A DNA stretch of 64,000 nt from Antilocapra americana (GCA_007570785.1 ML664183.1:14261778-14325777); one strand, 5' to 3'; positions 45,259 to 57,535 are shown, counted from the stretch's first letter. Translations and numbers: made by a program. Notes: generated from the sequence alone by a model not told the origin.

Positions 45259-45690
45259 TTTAATGTAGGAAGGAATATATGCAGTACATTTTCATAGATT
45301 AAAAGATGAAAAGTCCTTCATGAGCATCACAACATCATTTACTAAAAATTCCTAAAGTTGTTTATATAATTTGAGCACCAAAACTAGGAATTTTTCTAAG
45401 TTTTCTGGATTTGCAAAAATCTCTCCTAAGGAAAAAAGAGATGTGCAAAAAATTTATGTAAGATTGTAACTACAGTTACTGATAATAGAAAAAAAAAACC
45501 CTCACAATTGATTAAAAAAACAGGAGTTAAATAATCTGTGGTATAGTATACTTATATATTGAACAAGACAAAAACCATGTTTCAGGACACTAATAACTTA
45601 GGAAATTGTTCACAGTATACTATTAATTGAAAAATGCATGATTTTAAAATATAATATAGAGTATGATTTTATTTTTATAAAAAAATCATA
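45259..45690 (+). mobile_element. old L1 3' fragment
   Basis: Sense strand with L1 3'-type features: 'gttactgataatagaaaaaa', 'ttaaataatctgtggtatag', 'ttaattgaaaaatgcatgat'. Diverged. Confidence 0.5.
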
Positions 45691-47078
45691 TTCAGAGTGT
45701 GGGTCTTTGGACAGAAAGGATTAAAGTATTATTGCTAGATTTTTTTCTTTGTGCTCTTTTGTAAATCTTACAAAATACATATTTACAGTAAATATGTATT
45801 TCTTTTGTAACATTAAACTTAGAAAACATTTGTTCTCCAATCTTGTTTGTATATAGAACTGAAGTAGCTAACAAATCTTGGGAAGTGTTCCTACTGATAT
45901 TTGAAATCCTGAAATTTATGTAGAAATATTTTAAAATGCATGTATCCTGTGGATCTTTTTTTATTCTTTTTTATGTTGTTGGAGGAATTAGATCCTGCAG
46001 CATTTATTTCTTCAATCACTGCCCATTTCTCCACTGTTAAAATGATCTGCACTGAAACTTCATGCAAGAAAAAGCTGTATATAAGTTATTGCAGGGAGCC
46101 CACTGTAAACATCTCTGGATGTGAAACTTTAACCGTAACAAAGATGTTGATTTGCTTTCACTTGTGAAATCTACCTCCAAATGGGATGCTAGCAAGAACT
46201 GTGAACAACTCCACAAAAGAATTTATGGACAGAATTAGAATAATGTGGGTGGAAAGTAAAAAAGTGGTTCAAGAGGACTGGTTAATTAAAGGAATAGCAA
46301 AATGGTGCTTTGCAGGTGGGGAATCATCAACATTTCTTATTTGCATGGAAACAGGCTTGGGAGAAAGAGCTGAAAACTAAACAGAAACAGAGCAAATCTA
46401 TTGGATTACTTGGGAAAATGTGTTCTTAAATCTATCTTCAATGCACCAGAGTGATTCCACATGTGTTCTTAAATCTATCTTCAATGCACCAGAGTGATTC
46501 CACAGGTCCAGAATTTATACTGTTCAATTCAATCTCGCAAAAATGCTTTAGTGTCACTACTGATTTATTTTTTGTTTAGTTCTTAAAGACACCACTTCTG
46601 TTTCAATTAGCATGTCTTATTGATGTGAATGGTTTTGTGTTTGTATAACAAAATGTTGACAGAAAAAATATGTTATCTACCTGGCAGAGTAACAAAGTAG
46701 TCAGAAAATGTTGTGGAGAAGGACTAGTCACTTAAGTATGGATGTAGATTTAAATTTGTGAAAATTGCAGCAAAAATCTTCATTCAGATTTTGATTACCT
46801 TAATTTTGCAAAGACTTTTCATAGTTTCAGCAAGAAGGCTCAAACTCAAAAGATGAATTACCCAAAATAGATTTCCTAAAAACAGACAAACAAAAAGTTT
46901 TCCTACAGGTAACTTAATGGAAACAACAATATGGAAGGAGTATTTTGTTCCAAATAGTTGAAAAGTTGGAAAACTCTGTTTAGTGATAGAGCAATATTTA
47001 TATGGTACATATGATATAGTCATTCACTAGTATTAGAATGATGGTTAACAACACTCTGAATATATGAATATTCACGCC
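45691..47078. other. unclassified DNA, about 1.4 kb
   Basis: No gene recognised. The frames 45940-46167 and 46186-46380 (+) have no known domain. A perfect 43-bp tandem duplication lies at 46418-46503. Confidence 0.4.
46418..46503. repeat. 43-bp perfect tandem duplication
   Basis: The 43-bp unit beginning atgtgttcttaaatctatct occurs twice back to back (46418-46460 and 46461-46503) with no mismatch. Confidence 0.98.
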
Positions 47079-47080
47079 CG

Positions 47081-47281
47081 GAAAGTGAAAGTGAAAGTCG
47101 CTCAGTTGTGTCCGACTCTTTTCAACCCCATGGACTATACAGTCCATGGAATTATCCAGCCCAGAATACTGGAGTGGGTAGCCTTTCCCTTCTCCAGGGG
47201 ATCTTCCCAACCCAGGAATCAAACCAGGGTCTCTTGCATTACAGGTGGATTATTTACCAACTGAGCTATGAGGGAAGCCCT
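47081..47281 (-). mobile_element. Bov-tA SINE
   Basis: Minus-strand copy starting 'gaaagtgaaagtgaaagtcg' and ending in the head complement 'gagctatgagggaagcccta'. It carries the 'actatacagtccatgg' body variant. Confidence 0.95.
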
Positions 47282-48318
47282 AATGTTATCTAAAAATCAG
47301 AATGTTACATATCTGTATATTTACCTATAGCATATAAGGAAAAATTAATGAAAGGAAAGATTAGTATGTTTGTAGTCAGTAGTTAGTATATTAGTATACA
47401 CCAGTACTCTATTCCACTAGTTTTTCTTATCCATGCTAATAATATCAGTTAGGATAGTGGTGTTTCATTTTTCATTTTCCAAAATTTCCATACCATGATT
47501 ATATGAGAAATAACTTTAAAAAAATTCCCTTATATTCTTCTCTAAAATTAAAGAAAAAGTACTCTGAATCAACTCCTCTAAGAATCCTTCTAAGGTTAAT
47601 CTGACCTCCTGTTAACTTATGTTAATTTTCTTATTTTGTAAAACATAACAAAAGTATCAGGTTTTTTAAATTATGATTTATTATGCTTTAAAGTTATTCC
47701 ATTCCACCTGGCATGGAGTATGTTGTTTCTCAGAGTCTAAGACATAGACCTTTTTTTCTACTTTGTATTAGATAAAGTAATGCACTTGGAAATTATTTCA
47801 AAATAAAATGAAACCTAATCATCATAATCTCTACTATTCATGATATAAGATTGTGTATATGATAGACATGTGCTTAATAAATGCTTATGTGATGGATGAG
47901 TGAACTCAGGAGGGCAAAGGGCAATAGAGTCAAAAGATGGTTTTTCCTGGGTGCTTAAGGAGCAGGTAGCTTTAAGTGAGAATGGCATTAAAAAGTTCTG
48001 GAGTGACAGAAGGATCTTCCCAAATCTGTAAATTGAATGAGTCCTCCAAAGGCCACCTAAGGGCAGCATAGAAGAGTGGGGGGTGTTTGATCTGCTACAC
48101 AGAGGAGGGTAGAATTGAAAGGACAGTGTGGGCTTATAGTAATTGCAAAGATAAAAATGAATAAGGTTTTCTCTGAAGGCTCTAGAATAAATCAGAAGCC
48201 TGAAGTTTAACCATATGCATTTTCCCAGTTCAGTTGTTCATGACACCAAGTGTGGGATGAAGACCCCAGGCTGAGGATGGATGGCACCAGTCCCTGCCTG
48301 TCCTTTTTGATCGTCTCT
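47282..48318. other. unclassified DNA
   Basis: No gene. A short L2-like end, 'cttaataaatgcttatgtga', lies near 47875. Confidence 0.4.
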
Positions 48319-48319
48319 C

Positions 48320-48530
48320 TGGGGCTTCCCTGGTCGCTCAGATGGTAAAGAATCTGCCTGCCATGCCAGAGACCCAGGTTTGATCCCTGGGTTGGGAAGA
48401 TCCCCTGGAGAAGGGAATGGCTACCCACTCCAGTACTCTTGCAATAGAGAATTACATGGCCAGAGGAGCCTGCGGGGGCTACAGTCCATGGAGTCACAAA
48501 GAGTCGAACACGACCGAGTAACACTTATCA
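48320..48530 (+). mobile_element. Bov-tA SINE
   Basis: Plus-strand copy from 'tggggcttccctggtcgctc' to 'gtaacacttatcac'. The B-box-like element is ggtttgatccc. Confidence 0.95.
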
Positions 48531-48990
48531 CTGGCACTGTGGGTGAAGAGAGCATCAGGACTCCACACAGACTCCTCTGTAAGGCTGGCTCTTCCTCCCA
48601 TCTCTGCAACTCCTGGACGCAAATGCTGACATGTGTACTCTTACACATGCACTCGAGTGCATGTTGTTATACAACATTATAAATCTGCACTTAGGGAAGA
48701 AACATTTCTCTGTGGGCCTTATAAACTATAGAAACATTGATCTGTTCAAAGATCTGCCCAACTTAGTTTCTAAACAGACCCTTTGGCTTCTTCAGATGGA
48801 GCAGATTGCATTCTGGTCTGCATTTATGTCCTCCCCAGAGCCATGGGTGGGCATTGCACAACCAAAAGACTCACTCAGGTGGCTTTTCACAGAACTGAAG
48901 AACAGGCATCAAAAATTCAAGCTGCTAGCCCTGAAGAGGGAGTCTGCCTGCAACTTTTCCAGCTTGAGAATAAGGTACATTAAAGAAGAA
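48531..48990. other. unclassified DNA
   Basis: The 121-codon frame 48631-48996 (+) overlaps another plus frame (48783-48983). No domain is recognised. Confidence 0.35.
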
Positions 48991-50300
48991 TTATAAGAAA
49001 AGGTTAACCCTACCAACTATTAAAATGCATAATAAAGTTATAGTAATTAAATCAGTTTATAATCAAGGTAGAAATAGAAAATCAGTGAAACAGATTACAG
49101 AGTCTAGGAATAGACCTGAATTGGTTTTCAGATTTGACATGCTGGATAGTATTTAGAATCAGTAAGGCAAAATTAGATTTTGTAATAAATTATGTTTGGA
49201 CAACTGGAAATTTGGAAACAATGCATAGCTAGATCCTTACTTAATGTCTTACACCAAAATAAATCCCAAGTTATTAAAACATTTATACTTAAAGAATTAG
49301 GAATGACAGTACTGGAAGAAAATACCACTAGTTAAAAAAATAATTTTGGAGTGGGGAAACTCTTGGGGTCTGGCATAAAACCCAGAAGTTATAAAGCACA
49401 AGGTTGATAAATTGGGTTATGTTTAAAAATATATAAAACTTTAGAATGTTAACAATAGTTGTAAACAAAGTAAAAAAATTCAAAGACCAAAGTGGGAAAA
49501 ATGGATGCGTATGATAAAGATATTATCATTTCGTATGTATTTGTGGATATTCTTACAAATCAAGAAGAGTAAATGGACACTGAATCAAGGATATGAATAA
49601 GTAGTTCATGGAGGAAATGTGTTTCTGTGTGTGCACAAATAAGGCATTGTAATGTGCACTGAAGATTTATAATGGAGATTAAAACATTAAATGCCATTTT
49701 CACTTAGTGGTATTTAATTCACAATACTGGCATTGGCCAGATTGTAGAAAAGCAAACACTTTACCTTCAATTATTGTTGAGAGCAATCTGAGTTCATCTA
49801 TCAAAATTTACAATGTACATACTTTTTTTTTAAGCATAGGATTCCACTTCTAAGATCTGCTTTCACAGATATACAAAGATATATGTACAAGCAATTTGAC
49901 TATAGCATGGCTTGTAATAATAAGCAATGGATAGTCACCCCACGGTCTCTTACAAGAGGACTCATTAAATTACAGTCTTCCCAGACAATATTCAGTTCTT
50001 AAAAAGAGTGAATTAGATCTGAGTGTGCTGATACAGAAAAATGTTCAAATACATGAAGTTAAAAAAAGCAAGCGATGGAACAGTGTGCTTTGTGTGATTC
50101 TCATTTGCATATTTAAAAAAGTGTCATCTATAGAATCAGTTGCTTGTTTGTAAATCATTTCTTAAATGATATAAAGTACGAAATGTGGTTACCTATGGTG
50201 AAGGCACTTGGGGGACTCAGGTGATAAGGAGAGGAGTTTTATATCATATACCATTCTGCATAATTGAGGATTTTGCTCTGAATATGTAATATTTTGGACA
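48991..50300 (+). mobile_element. old L1 3' ORF2 and UTR
   Basis: Sense old L1: 'taggaatagacctgaattgg', 'aataaattatgtttggacaa', 'ggatatgaataagtagttca', 'tacaaagatatatgtacaag', ending near 'aacagtgtgctttgtgtgat' and beyond. No open frame remains. Confidence 0.65.
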
Positions 50301-52574
50301 CAACTGAGTGACTAAGCACACACACACATATTTTTACAACACATAACAAATTTAATCATTGGGACAAGTCTTGGCTAGGGCAGCAAATTATATACAGGAG
50401 GTCTAGGTATTTGTGTTTGCCTTTGCAGATGGAGGAAACCAGATGGGGTAAAGAAACACATGTGATTACTCCAGAAAGAATGACTTAGCTCATGTCACCC
50501 TAAGGAATGCAGAGTCACCAAGAACCTTGGACCAGAAGTGAGGTGAGATGGGCAGTCTTTAAGGCAAAGAATTCACATCTTTCCTTTTCTCTCCTGATGT
50601 GGTGCAGAGGGTGGTCCCTGACACAGCTCTCCCTCTCTGCATTCTCTGGGGAGCCAGCTCTGCCCTGGGTTTTTGCGACCTTGTCATCATACCCTGGGTC
50701 TCACTTTCTGCTTGAAAAAAAAAAGATGGTGCAAGAGAGCAGGCACAGTCACTGAAGATACTCCTCAGCTTCCTCTACTAGGCTCCAGCATGATGATTTT
50801 GGAATGGTAAGAACTCTCCCATATTTAATTACTATAAATGTGTTTGTGCATTAGAAAACATCAGAGTCACTTAATGACAACAGCTTGAGAATTACTCAGG
50901 GAGTGTTAGGAAAAATGAGAAATCTTCAACACAGCCTGCATTCATTATCACCAGGGCAAGAAAGGATTTACAGAAGGTACTCTGGAATTTGGTAGCTCTT
51001 GAATGTCTTTTGCCTTTTCCTCTTTCTCCTTTCTTCTCTGGGAAGCCAGACAGAATCTTTCAGTTGACCTTTCATAACTGCCTGAGGAGATGGCAGTTGA
51101 ATATTTTTTCAACTGTCTTTTCTTTTTCTTCTACACTCAAAGCAGCATTTAGACTCCAGTCAATGGTATGGAAATGATAGGATTCTTGTGACAGGATGGA
51201 AGGCTAAGGAACTGGAAAGCTTCATTAATGATTAAGTCACAGCCCTCAGGGAAAAGTTGGAAGGGAGTTCAGTTTGACTTGGCTAGTGAGGAGGGTGTTC
51301 CGAGCGCCACCGGGCAAGCAGGCAGCTGCCTCTGGCCGGCATGTTTTCTCAGACCAGGAGCATTCCTCAAGAAGTCAGTCTTCACAACTGAAGTAACTCA
51401 ATCTGAGATGCACAGACCCCACTGGTTGGGAAAATGCTAGGGTGTGCAACCCAAATGCTGTGTGTGTGTTAGAAAGTATATATGTAGGCTGTGGACAGGA
51501 AAAACTGGGACCAATTGTATTATCTTCTCTTTGGACCTTCCAAGCAGGCTCCCTGATTCAGGTGGCTTGTCTGGGAAAGAGTAAATTCTCAGTCCCTCTC
51601 AATGTGATGCAGTGATGTTCCTACATGGTCATACTGCAGCATGTGTTTGTGTGTGTGAGACTGGGAGAGACAGACAATAAAAGAAAGTGATAGAGCTGGA
51701 CATACTCTGAGAAAAAGAGGCTTGAACTTCATGTTAACTAGTTTCGACAAAAGACTTTTGTCAGATTAATAGCTTCTATTTTATGCAAGCTCTATATTAA
51801 TTAGGGGTACAAGCTAACTTCTGATAAAATACTTGTCTATATTTGTTTCTGTAATCAAAGGGTATTCCCCCAGCACTCTTGTCAATATGGCATCATTGGT
51901 AAAACTAGAACGTCAGAGCCAAGGAAATGAGAGTTTCTGCCTCTTCAGCCCAACTCCTCTCCTCCCTGGATGGTTCTCTGGGAAGGTACATCCATGTGGA
52001 ACATGCAGAAAGTAAGTTGACAGAGCTACATGTTTGATAGTGGGTTTGGGCTTGAGGTCTCAGTTTGTAGAACTCTGGGAAAGCTAATCGGACTGTATCA
52101 GCTCACTTTCCCCTAGATGGTTATACCCAATCTATCATATCTACCAGCAGCAGGGGACTAAGAACTACAGAGAGAGGGAAGGGAGAGAGAGACTGCAAGG
52201 AAAAATGCAAGTGTTTTACAATCCAATGCCTAAGATAGCCTAGGCTACACACCAACTTGGGCTCTGCTGTGGACAGGAAAGAAGAGGCCACAGAGAAGCA
52301 CAGAAAACAACCGTTGGGCCAGCTTTCCACTTCAGCTGCATGGAGGAGAGCTGCTGCCAGGCTCATCCCACTCCCAAGTGTGTGTTCACTGCTTGGAGCC
52401 CCTGCTCAGCAGGGAATGTGTCCCCATCAGTATCGTGGAGTCTGATCATCAGACCAATCTGAGTAGTTACCCCCATTTCCAGCAGTGTTTGCAATGGGAA
52501 GGGAAGAAGTGATGTGTGTATGGGATGGGGAGTGGGGTAGGGTAGAAGAAGAAGCCTCAGAGCTTGAGGCTCCT
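50301..52574. other. unclassified DNA, about 2.3 kb, the longest such stretch
   Basis: No gene or clear repeat recognised. Small frames (50507-50755, 50989-51177, 51228-51440, 51833-52015, 52257-52445 +, 52121-52366 and 52363-52602 -) have no known domain. There is a locally GC-rich patch with a few CpGs at 51298-51345, far too small for a CpG island. Confidence 0.4.
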
Positions 52575-52705
52575 GGAGGACCTTAGAAATCATCGTGTCC
52601 AACCCACACAGTTTGGAGATTAGGAAATATATTGAAGTGAAGCCTACCAGCAGATCTGGGATTTGAGCTAACCTCTTTGGTGTAGAAACCCTTCTAGTTG
52701 CCCTA
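52575..52705 (-). mobile_element. MIR-like SINE
   Basis: 'aaatcatcgtgtccaaccca' and 'cagatctgggatttgagcta' match the complement of an extended MIR. Confidence 0.5.
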
Positions 52706-53331
52706 AACCGGTTGCATCTGTGTAAGCCGCTGAGGTGACTCTGTAAATCTCAGGATACAAAAGAGCCCTGGCGCAGAATCATCTGTTGCACGAGTCCACC
52801 TCACACTCTGGACTGCATTTTAAAGACTCATCATAAAGACAAATGTCCCCTCAATGGACAATAACCCCCTAGTTCAAGAATCGACATTGCTTTTATGATG
52901 TGCGTTTATACGTTTATAAGGAATATAGTCACATAGTTCTGACACTGTAGAGAACTGTTATGAAAGTTGAGCTACCAATGGCTGCTTTTCTTTTAAGTTT
53001 GGGTTTTGAGACCAGGCCCACTGAAACATGCAAGAAATCAACTATTGTATGAAAGGTGGTGATTTTAAAATCTCACAACTGCTTTTTCACAAACCACTGT
53101 CCTCATTTAGCATACCCATGGAGATGGGTAAGGTAGGAATCTTCTCAACTTAATGAGTGTTCTTAGAATAATTTCATAAAAATAGACCTAGAGCAGCCCA
53201 ATTATTTCTACTCTTGTCTGAAAAGCAAGTGAAAGGTCTAAAGCGGGCCTTCAGGAACTAGCCCTGGAAGGTGGAATCAGCATTGCCATGATTCTCTTTG
53301 TGTTTCTGATTATGAAACCTATTTATGAAAA
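52706..53331. other. unclassified DNA
   Basis: Nothing recognised. Confidence 0.4.
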
Positions 53332-53333
53332 TA

Positions 53334-53992
53334 CAGGAAGATCCCAGAAATACTGCAGGTTTGGTTTCAGTCTACCACAATAAAGCAAACATTGCAATAA
53401 AGCAAGTCACATGAATTTTTTGGTTTCCCAGTGCGTATAAAATTATGTTCACACTATACTGTAGTTCGCATGCATGCTAAGTCACTTTAGTCGTGTCCGA
53501 CTCTTTGCAACCCCATGGACTGTAGTCCACCAGGCTTCTCTGTCCATGGAATTCTCCAGGCAAGAATACTGGAGTGGGTTGCCATTTCCTCCTCCAGGGG
53601 ATCTTCCTGACCCAGGGATTGAACCCATGTCTCTTAAGACTCCTTCATTAGCAGAAGGGCCCTTTACCACTAGCACCACCTGGGAAGCCATGCTGTAGTC
53701 TATTACCTGTGAAATAGCATTGTGTCTAAAAAAAAAAATGTATCTACCTTAATTAAATATCCTTTATTGCTAAAAATTTCTACATGTTATATAAATCTTC
53801 AGTGAATCATCCTCTTTTTGCTAGTGGGTATTTTGAAATATTGTGAGGATTACCAAAATGTGAGCAGATGATGTTGGAAAAATGGAGCTGATGGACTTGC
53901 TCAATGCAGGGCTACCACAAACCTTCATTGTGTAAAAATGCAATATCTGTGAAGTACAGTAAAGTGAAATGCAATAAAATAAAGTATGCCTG
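53334..53992 (+). mobile_element. Tigger1-derived DNA transposon, internally deleted
   Basis: Both termini match Tigger1 (pogo/Tc1-mariner group). The left end is CAGGAAGATCCCAGAAATAC, then 'aattttttggtttcccagtg'; the right end is 'ttaccaaaatgtgagcagat' running to 'aaagtatgcctg'. TA dinucleotides flank it (53332-53333 and 53993-53994), the normal target. The transposase gene is missing, so it is a non-autonomous deletion product. A Bov-tA sits in its left half. Confidence 0.93.
53467..53691 (-). mobile_element. Bov-tA SINE inside Tigger1
   Basis: Minus-strand copy. The Tigger1 sequence on both sides (ctgtagt) shows an imperfect short target duplication at about 53459-53465 and 53693-53699. 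Confidence 0.92.
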
Positions 53993-53994
53993 TA

Positions 53995-54369
53995 AACAGA
54001 AAAGGTTTTGGAGGAGAAGTCAAGAGTTGGGAGAAATTGATGAGCCAGGAAAACTTACTATGTGTAAGCAGTTGATGTAAAACTGAACCATGATACAAAC
54101 ACAAAAAAAGTCATTATAAGTGGAGACTCCAGAAGTTTAGAGTTCTTTTGGAACCAGTTGATCTCTAGAGAGATTAAGATCTAGCTTTTTCCTCATTTGA
54201 CAACTATTTGGGATGCATCTTCATTTTGTGTTATAAATAGATCATGAAGTTATCTTCCTGTATGATAATGTCTATTGCTGTATAGTAGTCAGAAAATGAG
54301 ATCTTACACCCCTACTTACTCCAGTTATAAGAGTAAAGATTTTACCATCTGCTGAATTCAATAGTAGGA
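53995..54369. other. unclassified DNA
   Basis: Nothing recognised. Confidence 0.4.
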
Positions 54370-54625
54370 AACACAAAATGGTAGCATGAGAAATCTTGGA
54401 CTTCAAATCTAGATTTCAGGGTTTAAGTTCTGAATTCGCCACTTCTTCGTTAAGGTATCTTGGGAAAGTTAGCTTTGCCCTGCAGTTTTCCCAGTTGGAA
54501 AATAGGATTTGTTTTTACTAACATCAAAGAATAGGTGTGATAATTAAATGAGAGAATATGGGCATAAACATGCTTAGCAGAGAGCTTGACACAGGGGAAA
54601 CTCAGTGAGTGATGGTAGTTAAATA
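54370..54625 (+). mobile_element. MIR SINE
   Basis: Nearly full-length sense MIR: 'ctagatttcagggtttaagt', 'cgccacttcttcgttaaggt', 'gtgataattaaatgagagaa', 'catgcttagcagagagcttg'. Confidence 0.85.
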
Positions 54626-55338
54626 TACTAGCTTCTGGTACATGATATGAGTTTTAAAACAGTAGCTTCGTTTCTTTTCCTTTCCTCCTTGAATCCAAGA
54701 GTCTGCTTCTTTTAGGACTGCTAGTGATAGCAATCATCATTGTATGCTTATTAAATGGTTTGATAGGAAAGGCAGGTTTTTTATATTTTATGGCCCATGT
54801 CATCAAATAAGCACAAATATTTTCTGTGAATAAGTCATATTCTCAGTACAGGAAACAATATTCCTGATGGGGACCAGGGTAATCTAAGAGGCTGGTCCTT
54901 ATATTACCAGAACAACATGTTAGATTGGAATCGTCAGAATATGAGATAGTAAAAGGTTTTTTCTTTAAAGTTCTTTGGGAAGGAGATCTGAGAGTAACAT
55001 CAAAGAGGACCCCAGCTTAGAAGCAAGCTAAGTATTTCTGGAAACTACATAAATCCTTTTGTTTAGTGAAATACAGTCTCATTATGCGCATAACACAACT
55101 GACCTCCCAAAATCTTGGTGATGAGCCCCAGTCTGGCCAAACTTCCCTTGGCACACTGTTGGAAGATATCACAATTCTTCTGAGAGATTCAATGACATGT
55201 GGGGGACATACGCAAACTATTTGGAAGACCATTTGGCAGTTACCTAATCCTTGAGCTCTTGGTGATAAAAGTGAAGATTTTAAAAAGGTATTTGTTTGGT
55301 CAAAAATGTTTTCTGATTCTTACAACAAATCTGGTATG
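54626..55338. other. unclassified DNA
   Basis: Nothing recognised. Frames on opposite strands at 55017-55254 overlap and have no known domain. Confidence 0.4.
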
Positions 55339-55593
55339 AATTGTTGTTGATGATGTTCAGTTTCTCAACTCTTTGCAACCCCATGGATTGCAGCACACCA
55401 GGCTTCCCTGTCTTTTACCATCTCCTGGAGTTTGCTCAAATTCATGTCTTTTGGTTGGTGATGCCATCCAACCATCTCATCCTCTGTCATCCCCTTCTCC
55501 TCCTGTCTTCAATCTTTCCCAGCATCAGGGTCTTTTCTAATGAGTCAGTTCTTTGCATCAGGTGGCCAAAGTATTGGAGCTTCAGCTTCAGCA

Positions 55594-56961
55594 TCAGTCC
55601 TTCCAATGAACATTCAGGACTGATTTCCTTTTGAAATTTCCTTTAGACTGGTTTGATATCCTTGCAGTCCAAGGGACTCTCAAGAGTCTTCTCCAGCACC
55701 ACAGTTCAAAGACATTAATTCTTTGGCACTCAGCATTTTTTCTCACCCAGTTCTCACATCCATACATGACTACTGGAAAAGCCATAACTTTTACTATATG
55801 TACCTTTGTAGGCAAAGTAATGTCTCTGTTTTTTAATATACTGTCTAATTTTGTCATTGTTTTTTCTTTTTTTTTTTAAATTTTCTTTACTTTATTGTGT
55901 TGGTTTTGCCATACATTGACATGAATCCGCCATGGGTACACATGTTTTTTCTTCCAAGGGCAAGCATCTTATAATTTCATGGCTACAGTCACTGTCCACG
56001 GTGATTTTGGAGCCCAAGAAAATAAAGTTTGTCACTGTTTCCAATGTTTCCCCATCTATCTGCCATGAAGCAATGGGACTAGATGCCATGATCTTAGTTT
56101 TTGAATGTTGAGTTTTAAGCCAACTTTTTCACTCTCCTCTTTCACTTTCATCAAGAGGCTCTTTAATTCCTCTTCTCTTTCTGCCAAAAGGGTGGTGTCA
56201 TCTGCATATGTGAGGTGGTTGATATTTCTCCTGGCAATCTTGATTCCAGCTTGTGCTTCATCCAGCCGGCATTTCACATGATGTACTCTGCATATGAGTT
56301 AAATAAGCAGGGTGATAATACACAGCCTTGAAGTACTTCCCAGTTTTGAACCTCAGTTTGTTGCTCCATGTCTGGTTCTAACTGTTGCTTCTTGACCTGC
56401 ATACAGGTTTCTCAAAAGGCAGGTAAAGTGGTCTGGTATTCCCATCTCTTTAAGTATTTTCTACAGTGTTTTATGATATACATAGTCAAAGGCTGTGTGT
56501 AGTCAGTGAAGCAGAAGTAGATGTTTTTCTGGAAATCTTTGGCTTTTTCTGTGATCCAGCGGATGTTGGCAATTTGATCTCTGATTCCTCTGCCTTTTCT
56601 AAATCCAGTTTGTACATCTGGGGGTTTTTGGTTCACATACTATTGAAGCCTAGCTTGAAGGATTTTGAGCATTACTCTGCTAGCATGTGAAATGAGTGCA
56701 ATTGTGCAATATTTTTAACATTCTTTGGTATTGCCCTTCTTTGGGATTGGAATGAAAGCTGACCTTTTCCAGTCCTGTGGGCACTGTTGAGTTTTCCAAA
56801 TTGCTGGCATATTGAGTACGTACTTTCACAGCATCATCTTTTATGATTTGAAATAGCTCAACTGGAATTCCATCACCTCCACTAGCTTTGTTTGTAGTGA
56901 TGCTTCCTAAGGCCCACTTGACTTCACACTCCAGGGTGTCTGGGTCTAAGTGAGTGATCAC
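55594..56961 (-). pseudogene. BovB reverse transcriptase remnant with YADD motif
   Basis: Minus-strand BovB RT in several frames. N-terminal palm entry 'TTNKASGGDGIPVELFQ' is at 56961-56680. 'QTGFRKGRGIRDQIANIRW' is at 56636-56412, with the first catalytic block diverged ('FTDYTQPL', so the expected Asp region is damaged). 'YADDTTLLAE' is preserved, with YADD at 56208-56197. 'TVTNFIFLGSKITVDSDCS' follows at 56089-55892, and the C-terminal piece at 55857-55594. Frame changes, the L1 insertion and the damaged first block make it non-functional. Confidence 0.93.
55869..55942 (-). mobile_element. 74-bp L1 3' end with 11-bp target duplication
   Basis: Antisense L1 terminus (T-run, 'ttctttactttattgtgttg', 'gacatgaatccgccatgggt') inside BovB. 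A perfect 11-bp direct repeat, tgttttttctt, lies at 55858-55868 and 55943-55953. An extremely 5'-truncated L1. Confidence 0.95.
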
Positions 56962-57017
56962 ACCATTGTGGTTATCTGGGTCATTAAGGTCTTTTTTGTA
57001 TAGTTCTACTGGTGTAA

Positions 57018-57389
57018 ATTATTATCCTGATTTTTAAAGACGAGAGAAAAAGTTAAGAGCATTTCAAAATTTTGCTCATAAATAGTGGTGTTCAGATTTG
57101 AATTAAACCTGATCCTCAAGACCAATTACTAAATTACTTTGCACGTAGGTTTGTGGTAAATGTTGTGGCTGGGCAGAGGCCTTTACTTTTAACCTGTGGT
57201 CAAATGCTAGTCTATAGTCAACAAGCCTTGTGGCTACTGAGGTAGTTTTAGAGGTATATGTTTGAGCAAAGATGTTCCTTGCCTGCTGTGTTTCGGGTTG
57301 CATATCCTGCTGCAGTTCTAGAATAAATTGGAATAGGAGTCTTACCTGATTCTCTCAAAGCAGGAATGGAACCAGACTCACAGGGCTCT
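57018..57389. other. unclassified DNA
   Basis: Nothing recognised. Confidence 0.4.
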
Positions 57390-57535
57390 CTTGTCCAACT
57401 CATTCATTCATCAGTGTTCAGTCAGTGTATTCAATGCCTACTATCTGCTAGGCACCTGCAGCACTTTTGTGAGCAAGATAAATAGACACCAGCTCTCATT
57501 ATAATCTGGTTTATATTTTAGGCTCTGAAAGTTCC
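57390..57535 (-). mobile_element. L2-type LINE end
   Basis: 'caactcattcattcatcagt', 'gcctactatctgctaggcac' and 'gtgagcaagataaatagaca' are the complement of an L2-like 3' end. Confidence 0.65.

Larger units (their letters stand above)
55340..57017 (-). mobile_element. BovB LINE, 1.7 kb, split by an L1 tail
   Basis: Minus-strand BovB. The 3' tail is at 55340-55640, the C-terminal ORF part at 55594-55857, an L1 insertion at 55869-55942, and the RT core runs on to about 57017 ('actagctttgtttgtagtga' near 56880 encodes the TTNKAS block). It is 5'-truncated. Confidence 0.95.

Noticed and set aside
51298..51345. Small CpG-bearing patch as a promoter CpG island
   Set aside because: Under 50 bp and only a handful of CpGs; no island-scale GC enrichment.
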